A DNA stretch of 64,000 nucleotides from Flaveria trinervia (taxonomy: Eukaryota; Streptophyta; Magnoliopsida; Asterales; Asteraceae): positions 99,852,311 to 99,916,310 of the forward strand of contig CM046452.1 of assembly GCA_025506515.1 (NCBI GenBank), in the 5' to 3' direction. The notes under the pieces are model-generated. The model was not told the DNA's origin and searched no databases. It saw nothing but the letters and a program-made list of their open reading frames with translations. Positions 38,017-48,460 of this stretch are shown here, in pieces; position 1 is the first letter of the stretch, and each line of letters begins with the position of its first letter. A program made the translations under genes and the position numbers.

Positions 38017-38346
38017 TTAGTTGTTTGTTGGCAATAACAAAATATATACATTATATAAAAAATAATCATATGCCTCCACATAGGGATCGAGAGCATAAGG
38101 CCTCTCATCGATGAGAGTTATGAGATCATCGGTAACAACATTATAGGGATTGCAAGTGCTCTCAAATTTGAATGTTGGGACTTTTCTTCCGGCTTTCAAC
38201 AATTTGCTACACCCTTGGGCACATCGATACGTCAAAGTAATGGAATCGCTCATCTTACCGGTGTGACCAGTCAAACCGATCGGACTGCTGAAACCGGATT
38301 TAAGAACATTACAATGTCTTAAAATAAAAAAAATAAAACTATTCAT
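38017..38346 (-). CDS. unidentified reading frame, possible captured gene fragment
   Basis: A 109-residue frame whose central part (about residues 32-95, beginning MSDSITLTYRCAQGCSK and including TFKFESTCNPYNVVTDDLI and DERPYALDPYVEAYDYF) has balanced amino-acid composition and GC content above the surrounding spacer, unlike chance frames nearby. I do not recognise the family. It sits just inside the CACTA-like end at 37742, so it may be a host exon picked up by the element. It could also be chance. Confidence 0.25.
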   Translation of the reverse strand: MNSFIFFILRHCNVLKSGFSSPIGLTGHTGKMSDSITLTYRCAQGCSKLLKAGRKVPTFKFESTCNPYNVVTDDLITLIDERPYALDPYVEAYDYFLYNVYILLLPTNN

Positions 38347-39779
38347 ATTTATCTATTTAATAACAAAATAGGAAAATAATATATATTTTGACGTAGATTT
38401 TTGTCTTTTATAAAATACGAATCAAATATATCGAATGTGGATTTAATAATACTAAATGAATCTTAGATCAACTGAATTAGGAAAAGACATCATATGACTT
38501 TTCAAAATGGAGGTCATAGGTTGAAGTCTTCCTTGGTGCAATATATTCTAAGTGAACCAAGAGTTTTATCACAGTGGGTCTTTGGGTGGTGGGTTTCTTT
38601 TAGAATGGTGGGCGAGTCGGGTCACCAGCGCTGTCTACATTCGTGGGCGTGGGTGGCATTTTGCTAATGGGTTTACCCGGGGGGGGACTTAAAAATTATT
38701 CGTTGACCGTTAAAAAAATACTAAATGAATCAAAAAGTAACATTTAAGTGAAAAAAATTGAAATCCCGGTCTGACCACCTGATTCAGTTTAGACGGTCAC
38801 TAGTCAAACCGGTAAACAACCAGTTCAACCTAAAATGGCCTAAATGGGCATAAACAGAGCGATTTGTGACTAGTTTCTGGTTCAACCTATCCGACCGGCC
38901 CGGTTGCGAAAACAGTGAGTCACTCGCAAGGCTTGATTCAACAAACTTTTTGTTATGTAGTAAATCATACGTCTCATATGGCTTACCCAAACAGAAAAGA
39001 AAAGAAGATGCATTGGGTTGGACCGGGTAATGGGTCAATATGAGTTCGGGTAAAGTGCGTTTTGAGAAAATGGATTGGATCAAAAAGAGTCGTTTTATAA
39101 AATCATCAATGTGGCCCAAGAGGGTCGTTTTTTAAAACTTTAAATTTGGTTCGGTTAAAATTTCAGCTAGTGTTGAAAAAAGCCATGTGTGGTTGTTGGG
39201 CTAAATGCCTAATTAAAGACTATAGAACATTATTTACCAAATCATACACTAAGAGGAACGTACTTTGAACTATATTTGGGCTAATCTAATTTCTTTTTGG
39301 GCTAGTCCATCACAATACGTGGTTTAAAAAACCACAATCATTCGTTAGTAAAAATAAAAACAGCCTTTTATAAATGATAAATGATGCCAATGAACACATT
39401 AAAAAATCAGGTTGGCTAGTTTGTTTCAACGTATATATTGTGACCGCTTTGCGAATAAAGTTTTACTCTCAACAAAATTGGCAGTTATTAACAGCCATCA
39501 ATTTCGTGATCGATTGGCCATCAAATATTCATGATTGATTTTTATTGGTCACGAAACCATGCGATGATTTTGCTACCAGAATGATTATAGTCGCTAATTA
39601 TCCATCTGGTGTGATTTCGGTGGGAGATAGTTTTTTCGATCGTAAATGTCTAGTTTTCTAGCTAGTAGCATTTTGTTCCAAAAATCACATAACATTTACC
39701 GGTGTAAACTTTGTTTTCACAACCAACCCAAAAGTGACATATAGTAGTTGTAATAAATTACTAAACAATACTTACAAGA
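38347..39779. other. intergenic
   Basis: AT-rich spacer with a GC-richer block at 38570-39120 whose reverse-strand reading frame has no recognisable motif. Motifs such as 'ggtcacgaaacca' at 39540-39560 suggest CACTA debris. Confidence 0.4.
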
Positions 39780-39935
39780 CACGCAAGTAATCAACATGCA
39801 ACATTGGTTTATAGACCTGTTAGATTTTTTTTTCTAAAGTAATTCAGGTGTGTATGTTGTTGTTTGTTTGCAAGTAGTCCAACACTCATATGTGCTTTTG
39901 AGGTGAACTTAACGATTACGTTCATATGAAACATA
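39780..39935 (-). repeat. decayed copy of mannanase upstream region (P4)
   Basis: Aligns by eye with the upstream regions of the mannanase genes: 'caacattggtttatagacctgttagatttt' resembles 47070-47096, and 'gtgtgtatgttg...agtccaacactcatatg...gaggtgaacttaacgattacg' resembles 47120-47208 and 51375-51425. No mannanase coding sequence is attached on either side. Confidence 0.6.
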
Positions 39936-41315
39936 ATTTACAAGTTATCCTATTATTAGCAATTGAAGGAAGTTATATAACCGTATCAAACTTGTAGAGT
40001 TTTTTTCTCTAGATGAATAAGGTTGATGTTTGGAGTTTTTTTCCACTTTTGTTCGTTTGTCATTATTCGTCTTCAAACACAACTTGTTAGACTAGATGAA
40101 TGAATATTAAAAGTGAGTACCTTGTATCATTGTGTGACGTTTATGTAATGGTGTTAGAAAATTTAAACGGACCTGACCCGTCAACAAAATATAACTGTCA
40201 CTAGGTGGTTTTAATGACAGTTTTGAAACTGTCATGCTTCGTTTTTAATACTACAAATGACTATTTAATTAGACACAATTTTTGTTCTCTTGGTTTTTCA
40301 CCAACACAAACAACAAAAGCTAACATAGTGTAACAAAGAGAAATTTATATTGTGAACCTGTGAAGATTTCTAAATTGTGATAATCTTTGATAAGAGGTTT
40401 TAACCATTTAATATTATATCTTTTCATCATTCAGCACTAGTATAATACTTAACCATTTAGAAGCGTATATTCTCAGATATGATGTAAATTTAAATTTTTA
40501 CAATTAGATTTAATTTTAGATTAAATTTTTTTTGTTAAAAATACCAATACATTTTAATTAAAATATCTTTTTGACGTTGTTTACGTAGTAAATTGTAATT
40601 AATGTATTTAATCCTAAAATAATGGTTTCAAAAATCATTAGGAGAAAAGGTCGTGTGTAAGTTAGTTGAAAATTGAAACGTGAGTGGAAGAAAATAATAA
40701 CTTCTGTTTTCTTTTTTCTATTTATTTCTTTTTTAAATCTTAATTTCCCTTTTCAATTAATAATGTTATGTCAAGTTACATCAAAATAGAAGGTAGACGG
40801 GCAACAAGCTGCGCCGCCATCCCTTTCTGAATAGCAAATCCTAACCTTCCAAAAACAAATCCTTGCCTCCCCGGGGTGGAAAATGGATGCATGCGTGGAG
40901 TTTTGCTAATGAAACTGTTGAATGGTGAAGTAATGTCGCAACTACAATACCTGAATTTGTATTTTGGGTATGTTTCGTCTTTTTACTTGTGCATTTGTTA
41001 ACTGCCTCTCGAAAGTTCTAAAGCTTCATTTTTTGTATTATTATATATTATCATATTTCATTTGATAACTTCATATTTTATTATTTTTTTCTCAGTAACA
41101 GTTGCATTATTCCAACGAAATGAGATTTTACGAAACCCTCCGTAATCCCTTGTGAACTGTTGCATTATTTTTATTATTTTTTTTACAAAAACTATAAATA
41201 AAAACTCTTAGCAATTAATTTGAGTTTTTTTTCCAAACTAGTGTAGTTTGAAAACTTATTTACCAAAATGGTGTACTCATAAACTATTAGGCAGCTTGAT
41301 ATTTTGAGCAGTTTG
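39936..41315. other. intergenic
   Basis: AT-rich spacer. The stretch 40880-41010 (gcatgcgtggagtttt ... gaatttgtattttggg ... tttcgtctttttacttgtg) is related to 54130-54240, so part of this spacer is an old duplication. Confidence 0.45.
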
Positions 41316-41323
41316 ATTAAAAT

Positions 41324-41519
41324 CAGTGGCGGAGCTTCAACTATTTCGTAAGAAGGGCGGGGGTGAAATTTAATTTTTTTAAGGGGGGTGAACACGATAT
41401 TTGTATAAAAATTTACACTACCGGGCTAAAAATTTACATTTTCGGGCTAAAATTTAACACTACGGACGAAAAAATAGGGGGGGGGGGGCGGCCCCCCGCC
41501 CAATGATGCTTCGCCACTG
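41324..41519 (+). mobile_element. hAT-type MITE, copy 2
   Basis: 196 bp, CAGTGGCGGAGCTTC ... GCTTCGCCACTG, flanked by a perfect 8-bp target duplication attaaaat (41316-41323 and 41520-41527). It is in the same orientation as, and clearly homologous to, the element at 3768-3980, including the internal 'aaaatttacactaccgggct' repeats. A poly-G run lies near its 3' end. Intact ends and duplication suggest relatively recent insertion. Confidence 0.92.
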
Positions 41520-41631
41520 ATTAAAATGTCTGACCCATTAATCCGGTTTGATATTTTGGACAATTAATGTGTTTGATTCTCACTCTTTCTTGTAAGGGAT
41601 TCCAAATAGCCCCGAAGCCCTATAGTTTTTT

Positions 41632-42166
41632 TGGGGTAACTTTGTAGAAAGATAATGAAGTTTTAAAATTATTCTAATTAGGTTACTCATAACTTTTTTG
41701 ATGCAATCAGGTCAGTAAACTTTATTTTAATGTTTTAATCTTGTGTATTTAACCTAAATAGTAGATAAAAAGGGGGTTCATAGGTGAGAGGGTGGTGGTG
41801 GTGGGCGGCGATGGTGGGGGGACGAGGGTGGGGGGACGAGGGTGGGAGTGGTGGACGGTGGTGGTGGTGGTGGTGGGTGCGGTGGTGGTGGTGGGTGCGG
41901 TGGTGGGTGGCGGCGGTGGTGGGTGGCGGTGGTGGTGGGACGACCGTGGTGGTGGGCGGCGATTGTGGTGGGACGACGATAGTGGTGGGTGGCAATGGTG
42001 TAACACTTGTAAAGTTGAAAAATAAATAATTACATGCTAATCAAGTTAATTACACAAGATTAGAACACCACTCTAAAATTAAATGACCTGATTGACACAT
42101 ATTGAAACTTAAATAATCTGATTGGAACAGTTATAAAACTTTGTTATTGTTTTATGAAGTTTTTCC
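41632..42166. mobile_element. Mutator-like MITE with G-rich core, copy 2
   Basis: 535 bp starting TGGGGTAACTTTG and ending AAGTTTTTCC, flanked by an exact 9-bp duplication tagtttttt (41623-41631 and 42167-42175), as expected for Mutator-like elements. Ends are related to the element in the eIF3i intron. Its centre (about 41790-42000) is a strand-asymmetric run of GGT/GTGG units. Translations of this core on either strand are repetitive Gly/Trp or Pro/His strings and are not genes. Confidence 0.82.
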
Positions 42167-42175
42167 TAGTTTTTT

Positions 42176-42887
42176 AGATGCACGTTCTATCATTTTCCGA
42201 GGTAATATTCGTCTAAAAGTTCTATGTGTTGCCATTTAAATAAAGTTACTTGTTAAAAATTTTGATTTGTTTTATATAAAATTTATATTAGTTTAAAATC
42301 ATATGTTTAGTCATAAAAGTTATTTATTATAGAATATAAATATTTAATTATATTCGTTAAAATCAATCTTTGTCAGTTTGCTTCCAAATTTAAATCAGAT
42401 CATTTCATTATCATCTTCAATCAAACTTAATTAATTAATTGTTTTTCTTAAATCATGCTCTTATCACAAACGTAATTAAAAACACTAGCTTAACGTAAGA
42501 AGCATTTTATCTGATTAGGAAAAATAAACACATATGCAAATTGGACCAATAGAAAATAAAAAAGCGTCGAATGCGTGTTGATTTTAATGGGAAGGTTACA
42601 CATACTTAACCTATTAATCAATTATTCGATTAACAAGGTAATTACTTAAGTCATCACAAAACTTTGGAAGTATTTGATATTCTTTTAATAATCAAAGTAT
42701 TAGTATTTGATAGTCTTTTAATAATCATTAGTGCACCTGTTAACATGAAACACCACAATATTTCATTTCTTTAACGGGAACCAACGTTACATCCAAATAA
42801 TTATTAAACAATAAACAAAACAAATCACAATTTAAAAGATGATAAGTATATATCGACTCCAACTCTCAACATATAATCGACACACTC
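42176..42887. other. 3' flank of mannanase 1
   Basis: AT-rich; contains a short duplicated 'tattcttttaataatca/tagtcttttaataatca' at 42680-42727. No gene recognised. Confidence 0.5.
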
Positions 42888-44537
42888 TCAAGGAACTGCC
42901 TTTCTCACTACTTTTCGATTGCGAACATGATTCGCGAGACTACGTTGATGATGGTTAGCCACCGACGAACGACCTTCAACTTGATCAAACTCGGTTTCAG
43001 GACCATGAACATCATTTTGAGGTCTATTTCTCAACAAACGTGATAGAGTGCCCATGGCATGAGATTGTTGTGAAACGATCCCATCTGTGGTCGGGTTTTC
43101 CGACAAGATAATCTCGTATCCATCACCGTAGGGCCCCATCCCGTCCGCCAAAAGCTGCCACACTAAACCGCCACCAACCGTCCCACCAGTCCTTGCCTCC
43201 ATGTAAATGTTTCTATAAACAGCATTCATGTATGAGTCTCTTTTGTTAACATTATAACCCGGATCTTTGTTAGACTTTCCGAATTCGGCTATAACCAATG
43301 GCTTCTTTAACACAGTTCTTGAATCATCGTAATGACTCGACATCCATCTTTGCATAAATGCCATTTGTGAATCTTCACTTTGTCCAGACAACCATTGATC
43401 AGGATATGCATGTATAGTGGCGAAATCGATCTCCTTAACGAGATTACTGCTTATGAAATCGGTTCCAACTTCATAACCCGGGTTGAATTGTTTTCGATCG
43501 GGCTTTGTGTCTCCGTAAAACCCTTCCATTCCAACCTCCAGCAAGTGATTTTGATCGAATGACTTAACAAACAAAGCCATTTCTTGTACCCAAGCCTAAT
43601 GACAACATAAGTTTAAATTTACATATTTAAGTTTAATGAATTATATATGCGAGTAAAATAACTATAATCACTCACATTAACCATTCGCCCCGAGTAATCT
43701 ACTTGGCACCGGGGCTCGTTGATGAGCTCCCACGCCATGATTGTGGCGTCGTCCTTGTAAACTATTTTGGTGATTGTATTAACTCTTGTAACAACTTTCT
43801 GCAATCATATTTAATCATACATATATATAAGTCACTCCATAATAACATATTTCGGTACATTAAAAGTAAAATTCAAAATTTGTACTTACTTCAACATGGT
43901 TCTTGTAATACCCTTTAACAACAGGATTTGTGTAAAAATCATCATCGCTACTGATCTTAACACCTGAGCTTCTAGCCCACTCAACATATTGTGGTCTCCC
44001 TCCGAAGTCTTTATAATTGTTAACAAAACTTAATATCAACCGAATACCGTATTTTCGTGCTTCCGATACGACGAAATCCAATCCCTAAATCACATGTTAG
44101 GTTAGTAAAAACGTCCTCCTATTTTTCTATACTATAAAAATACTAAATAAAATAATAACGGTTGGTACGTACCTGAAATACACGCTCATTGTACACTCCA
44201 GGTGAAATCTGTAACGCTTTATCGTCAGCACCATCAGCAAAAGCCCATGTGCGACACACCGAAAGACCAGCATTCGCAGCGTCTCGTAGGACTTGTGTTA
44301 CTTTGTTCCTCTGGCTCGGATCGGTGGCTACATTCATCATCCAGTAGGAATTAAAACCGTTGAAAAGAAAAGGCGATCCGTCGATAACAAAGTTAGTTTC
44401 TTCGATTTGAACAAAGCCATCTCCTTTACCCACGTCAACTTTTGCTTCACAAATGCAACCAACAAAAGACGCATATAGAGCAAATGCAATGAAAACAAAA
44501 CTCCAAGAAAGAGGGTGGATTTGATGTAAGTTGCCAT
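42888..44537 (-). CDS. endo-beta-1,4-mannanase (GH5_7) 1, frameshift in signal peptide
   Basis: Four exons on the reverse strand: 44173-44537, 43890-44084, 43676-43798, 42888-43595; about 463 residues if the frame were whole. The catalytic domain is complete: FLFNGFNSYWMMNVA, VCRTWAFADG, MAWELINEPRC with the acid/base Glu, and PLVIAEFGKSN with the nucleophile Glu, plus GGLVWQLLADG. Against the tandem copy at 48461-51098, one base is missing near 44515 (codon 8-9). From the conserved ATG at 44537 translation runs into a wrong frame and stops near 44337; the mature frame has no in-frame ATG upstream. The signal-peptide core (LSWSFVFIAFALYASFVGC) survives in the mature frame, so the loss is recent or a sequence error. 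Family role: cutting cell-wall mannans in the apoplast. A TATAAATA lies 50 bases upstream. Confidence 0.88.
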
Positions 44538-44540
44538 TGT

Positions 44541-44870
44541 TAGTGGAAGTTTTAAGTTGGATGCATGAGATGTAGGGAAACTATTGTATTTATAATGGGG
44601 TTTGGATAAGGAAACTTGCCAAATTTAGAAGTAAAAGATATTGGAAGAAACTGAAGAGGCGTATTTTGCTAGAAGATGGACGTTATGGTGGTTATAATTG
44701 ATAAATAAATAATTAACGTATAGGACAAGTAACTAACGAAAGTTGGGGTATGGAGCGTTAGATTTTGGGTACAGTTAACTATTAATTTGTGCAAGAGGAT
44801 CAATTTGCACTCATGTGCTTTAAAGGCAAACTTAATATATATCATTTTGCTTATATGAAATACGTGTGTG
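44541..44870 (-). promoter_or_regulatory. upstream region of mannanase 1 (P1)
   Basis: TATAAATA on the reverse strand at 44587-44594, about 50 bases from the ATG, then blocks shared with the other upstream copies: gaaacttgcc, agatattggaagaa, cgtattttgctagaaga, gcgttagattttggg, and more distally 'cactcatgtgcttt'. Conservation across copies marks it as the promoter module. Confidence 0.65.
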
Positions 44871-46129
44871 ATCCTTAATAGTTCAGTGTTGACGGAAGCC
44901 AATGTCTCGGAAACAAATTTGACTGAAATAAGGCAACAAAGGACGAGTATTTACCTAACTTATAAAAAAAAATTGTTCTAGGCTATTTAATCTTCGTGCA
45001 TTGCTTCTAAGCAAATTTTGAATTTGTATTTATTTTTACGTGATATTTAAATTATGGTATGAACACATGAGTGGTAGAAAAAGGACATCTGTAATCTCAT
45101 TTTTGGATAGAATATACACCAAGTATATACACCTTCTATGTTTTGTCACATAAGCATCTCCATATGATAATGACTTGTGGTTTTCTTAGGTGTAACATTT
45201 TTATTTTTTTCCATGATTATATGAAATTATAAATGAAATTCCTAGAGGCTATGGTGATGACTAAATATAGTTAGTGACGACATATAAATAACTACTACTA
45301 TAAATTAAAATTGGTAAAATTGGCGGCAAAGCTATAGCAAAATAGTTGCAAAAGGTAGTTTATAGGTTTTTTCATTGCTAAGAAAACTAGATGATATCAT
45401 GTTTTAATTGTGGTGCTTTTACGGCATTTTAGTGCTATTAGTTATAAAAATTATACTTTTTATTTTAGTTTACATTACTTATCAAAAATATTTATGCGTA
45501 TATGTTTTTGAATGCTGATAATATTTGTCTGAACATAATATTTTTTCTACCAATGCTATTTTCTACTTAGTATACAAATCTAACTTTGTTACAAATTTGG
45601 CAATTTGTGTCACTTCATCATTGGGCTCTTCCGAACTCTTCTCAATAAACGTTAAAATTTTCCTTTGTAAACTTCTATTAGCATAAATGAATTGCTTTTA
45701 TGTACTCCATATCCCGTTAATAAGATCACGAGCAACTCCTTAAGCAATGACCATGATGGGTTTTAATGAGTTATATTGGATGGGCCTTAACGAGACTTAT
45801 TAGCTATCTTAAAGTTATATTAGATGATGATATTAATGAGTTTTGTTAAGTTATACATTATCTAATTGATAGTGACATGCCTTAATGGCCCGTTTTAGGT
45901 GTTAATGTGTCATATTGAATGATAATAAGTCATGAGTTACCCTATTATATTGCAATATTAGATGTTATAATAGTCATGAATTATAATGTTAATTCCCTAT
46001 AATGGGCTTATCAAGTGTAGTAAGTTGCAATCATTATGAAAATCCAATGTTAATGGCCTATATTGGGCATTTGGGAGATACATTTTAGAATCTAATTGAC
46101 GATGAGCCTAGTTAATTAAGGATTATTTT
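44871..46129. other. intergenic
   Basis: AT-rich spacer; 45720-46080 contains many 'ttaatgag / taatgggc' repeats of no recognised family. No gene seen. Confidence 0.45.
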
Positions 46130-46137
46130 ATGATGGG

Positions 46138-46772
46138 TAGGGCTGCAAATGAACTGAACGTTCAACGAACAGTTCGTGAACCGTTCGGCGGGAAGTTCGT
46201 TTATGTTCGTTCGTTTAGTAAATGAACGAACACGAACACGAAATTTCGTTCGTTTAGTTAAACGAACGAACATGAACACAACCCGCGTTCGTTCATTTAT
46301 GTTCGCGAACGTTCGATAATGTGTTCGTTTATGTTCGTTAGTGTTCGTTCGTGAACGTACGATAAAGTTTTCGTTTATATTCTTAATTATTGTGTTAGTT
46401 GTTTTTATGACTATTATATCAAGTATTTTTTGATATATATGTTAACTACTTATTATTTTTTATTAATTTTGTGTAATTTTTGTAATAAAAAATATAAATT
46501 TTATTCAAAAATAAATCTATAATAATTTGTATTCGTTTGTGTTTATGAATTTTTTTGTGTTCATCATGTTCATGAACAGTTGTTTGTGTTCGTTTGCGTT
46601 CGGTAAGTGTTCGTGAACAGTTCATGAACATGTTCATTTTCTTAATGAACGAACACGAACAAGAAATCTTGTTCGATAAGTGTTCGTGAACAGTTAATGA
46701 ACAAGTTTATTTCTTAACGAACGAACACGAACAAGACATTGTTCGTGTTCGTTCGGTTCGTTTGCAGCCCTA
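46138..46772. mobile_element. Ac-like hAT MITE with GTTCGT/ACGAAC repeats
   Basis: 635 bp with inverted ends TAGGGCTGCAAATGAAC and, on the reverse strand, TAGGGCTGCAAACGAAC. An 8-bp duplication with one mismatch flanks it (atgatggg 46130-46137, atgatagg 46773-46780). The subterminal regions are packed with short GTTCGT/ACGAAC motifs in both orientations, likely transposase-binding repeats as in Ac-type elements; the middle is AT-rich and non-coding. Confidence 0.88.
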
Positions 46773-46866
46773 ATGATAGGCCTTAGTAAGTTATGTTACA
46801 TGTTTACTAATTAACCATTTACAAATACAAATCATTTTGTTCAAAAGCAAGAAAATTAACACTCCT

Positions 46867-47215
46867 TGAAAGATGTTGGGAAACAATGATATTAATTTAT
46901 AATGGTTTTTAGATAAGCAAGTTTGCTATATATAGAAGTTAAAGATACTGGAAGAATCTCAAGAATGCACCAATTGAGCCGTATTTTGCTAGAAGACGAA
47001 CTCTACGTTAGTATGGTCATTATAATTAATAAAAATAAATAAATAACTTATGGGACAAGCAACTAACCAACATTGAGGTATAGAGCGTTAGATTTTGGAT
47101 TATGTACTTTTACTTGATCGGTGTGTATTTTGCGGTTTGTTTTAGTTTTTCCAAGAAGTCCAACACTCATATGCTTAATTTTGAGGTGAATTTAATATGT
47201 GATTACGTTATCTTG
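46867..47215 (-). repeat. orphan mannanase upstream region (P3)
   Basis: Collinear with the upstream regions of both mannanases: 'gatgttgggaaac...atttataatgg', 'ataagcaagtttgc', 'aaagatactggaagaa', 'cgtattttgctagaagac', 'ttataattaataaa', 'gggacaagcaactaacc', 'gtatagagcgttagattttgg', then 'agtccaacactcatatg'. Where the ATG and exon 1 should follow (to the left) there is instead spacer and the hAT MITE. It is a promoter without its gene. Confidence 0.8.
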
Positions 47216-48460
47216 GGTCCTAGGGGCTTGTTTCAACTAAAATAGAAGGTCTTTACCACCTTAAATATATGTTATTTTAGGGAAGTGAAAAATAACGTGA
47301 GTGCCTAACGCAAAGCCTTAGAGTAAAGGGCGTTATCTAAAATCATAGAAGTGGAGGTTGGCTTTCAAGCTTTAGCAGTGTTAAACGGGTTGGGTTTACA
47401 GATGTTATGCTCACATGTTGACATGTCAAATATGACATATACATGAAAATTTTAAAAGAATCTATACGTGTATGATAGGTATATTAAAATCTTGTGAGAC
47501 ATTTGAACCCGTGCAAGACTCGTTAAATTGACATGCATGACTCATTTATCCGGAAAATTTTAATGATGAGCTTTTTTCCTCTTTTGTATTTACAGTTTCT
47601 TGATTCTGATGACTATTATGACTAGTGAAGTATTGTTGTATATTAATGCATTCCTAAGAGATTGGAAGAGACTTTGTGAAAGAAAATCAATCTGATACAA
47701 AATATGTATGTGTCATACAAGAGACGCCATAGGAGTTTTCATTTTTTTAAACACTATCTTATTTTGAGGGTAAAAATTTGAGCTAGATACGTTGAATAGG
47801 CATATAGAATTTTCTTTTATATTTATTTAAAAGTAAGCTCCGTTTAAAACGTACGCGTAAATATAGGTGCTAACATTTTTCTCTCAAAATCTTTAACTAT
47901 TAACATTAACCTTTTGAACATTATATTTGAGTGTTATCCAAATTATATTTTAATACAATAATTTATATTAGATTAATCCTTTGAAGCGAATATCTATATT
48001 CAACTTATTTGCCTTATTTTCCGTAGCTTATTTGTTTAACCACGTTCCATGTGAGTGGTATGAAGTTGTAACCGGTAATATTGACGGTGTTGTATATAAA
48101 TTTATTACATAGAGGTATAGTGGGTGTAGTTATATTGCTAGTTTAGTTAGTTCTCGTTAACGTCGAAGTATTCGATTGGCAATTTTTTTAATGTCATCAA
48201 AAATTTAAGAAAGAGGTATTGGGGTGGGGGTAAATTAATTATGATGTAAAATATTAAGAGATTATATGAGTGTGTGAGTTGTTGTTTTAAAAAGTATATT
48301 AACTAACAATACAATTAATTATAACGTATTACAAAAACGAAAACCATATGTGGATCTTGATCATTCTAACCCACAACGTCATGTCCATAAACTCTCAAAG
48401 AAACTAAATGTTTGATTTAGCTCTCGTTTTACGCATGAGCCAGATTGATTTCACAGAATC
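47216..48460. other. intergenic, 3' flank of mannanase 2
   Basis: AT-rich spacer; no gene recognised. Confidence 0.5.

Noticed and set aside
41735..42029. Overlapping Pro/His-rich and Gly/Trp-rich reading frames
   Set aside because: Products of the GGT/GTGG simple-sequence core of a MITE; the same length is open in several frames, the mark of a repeat.
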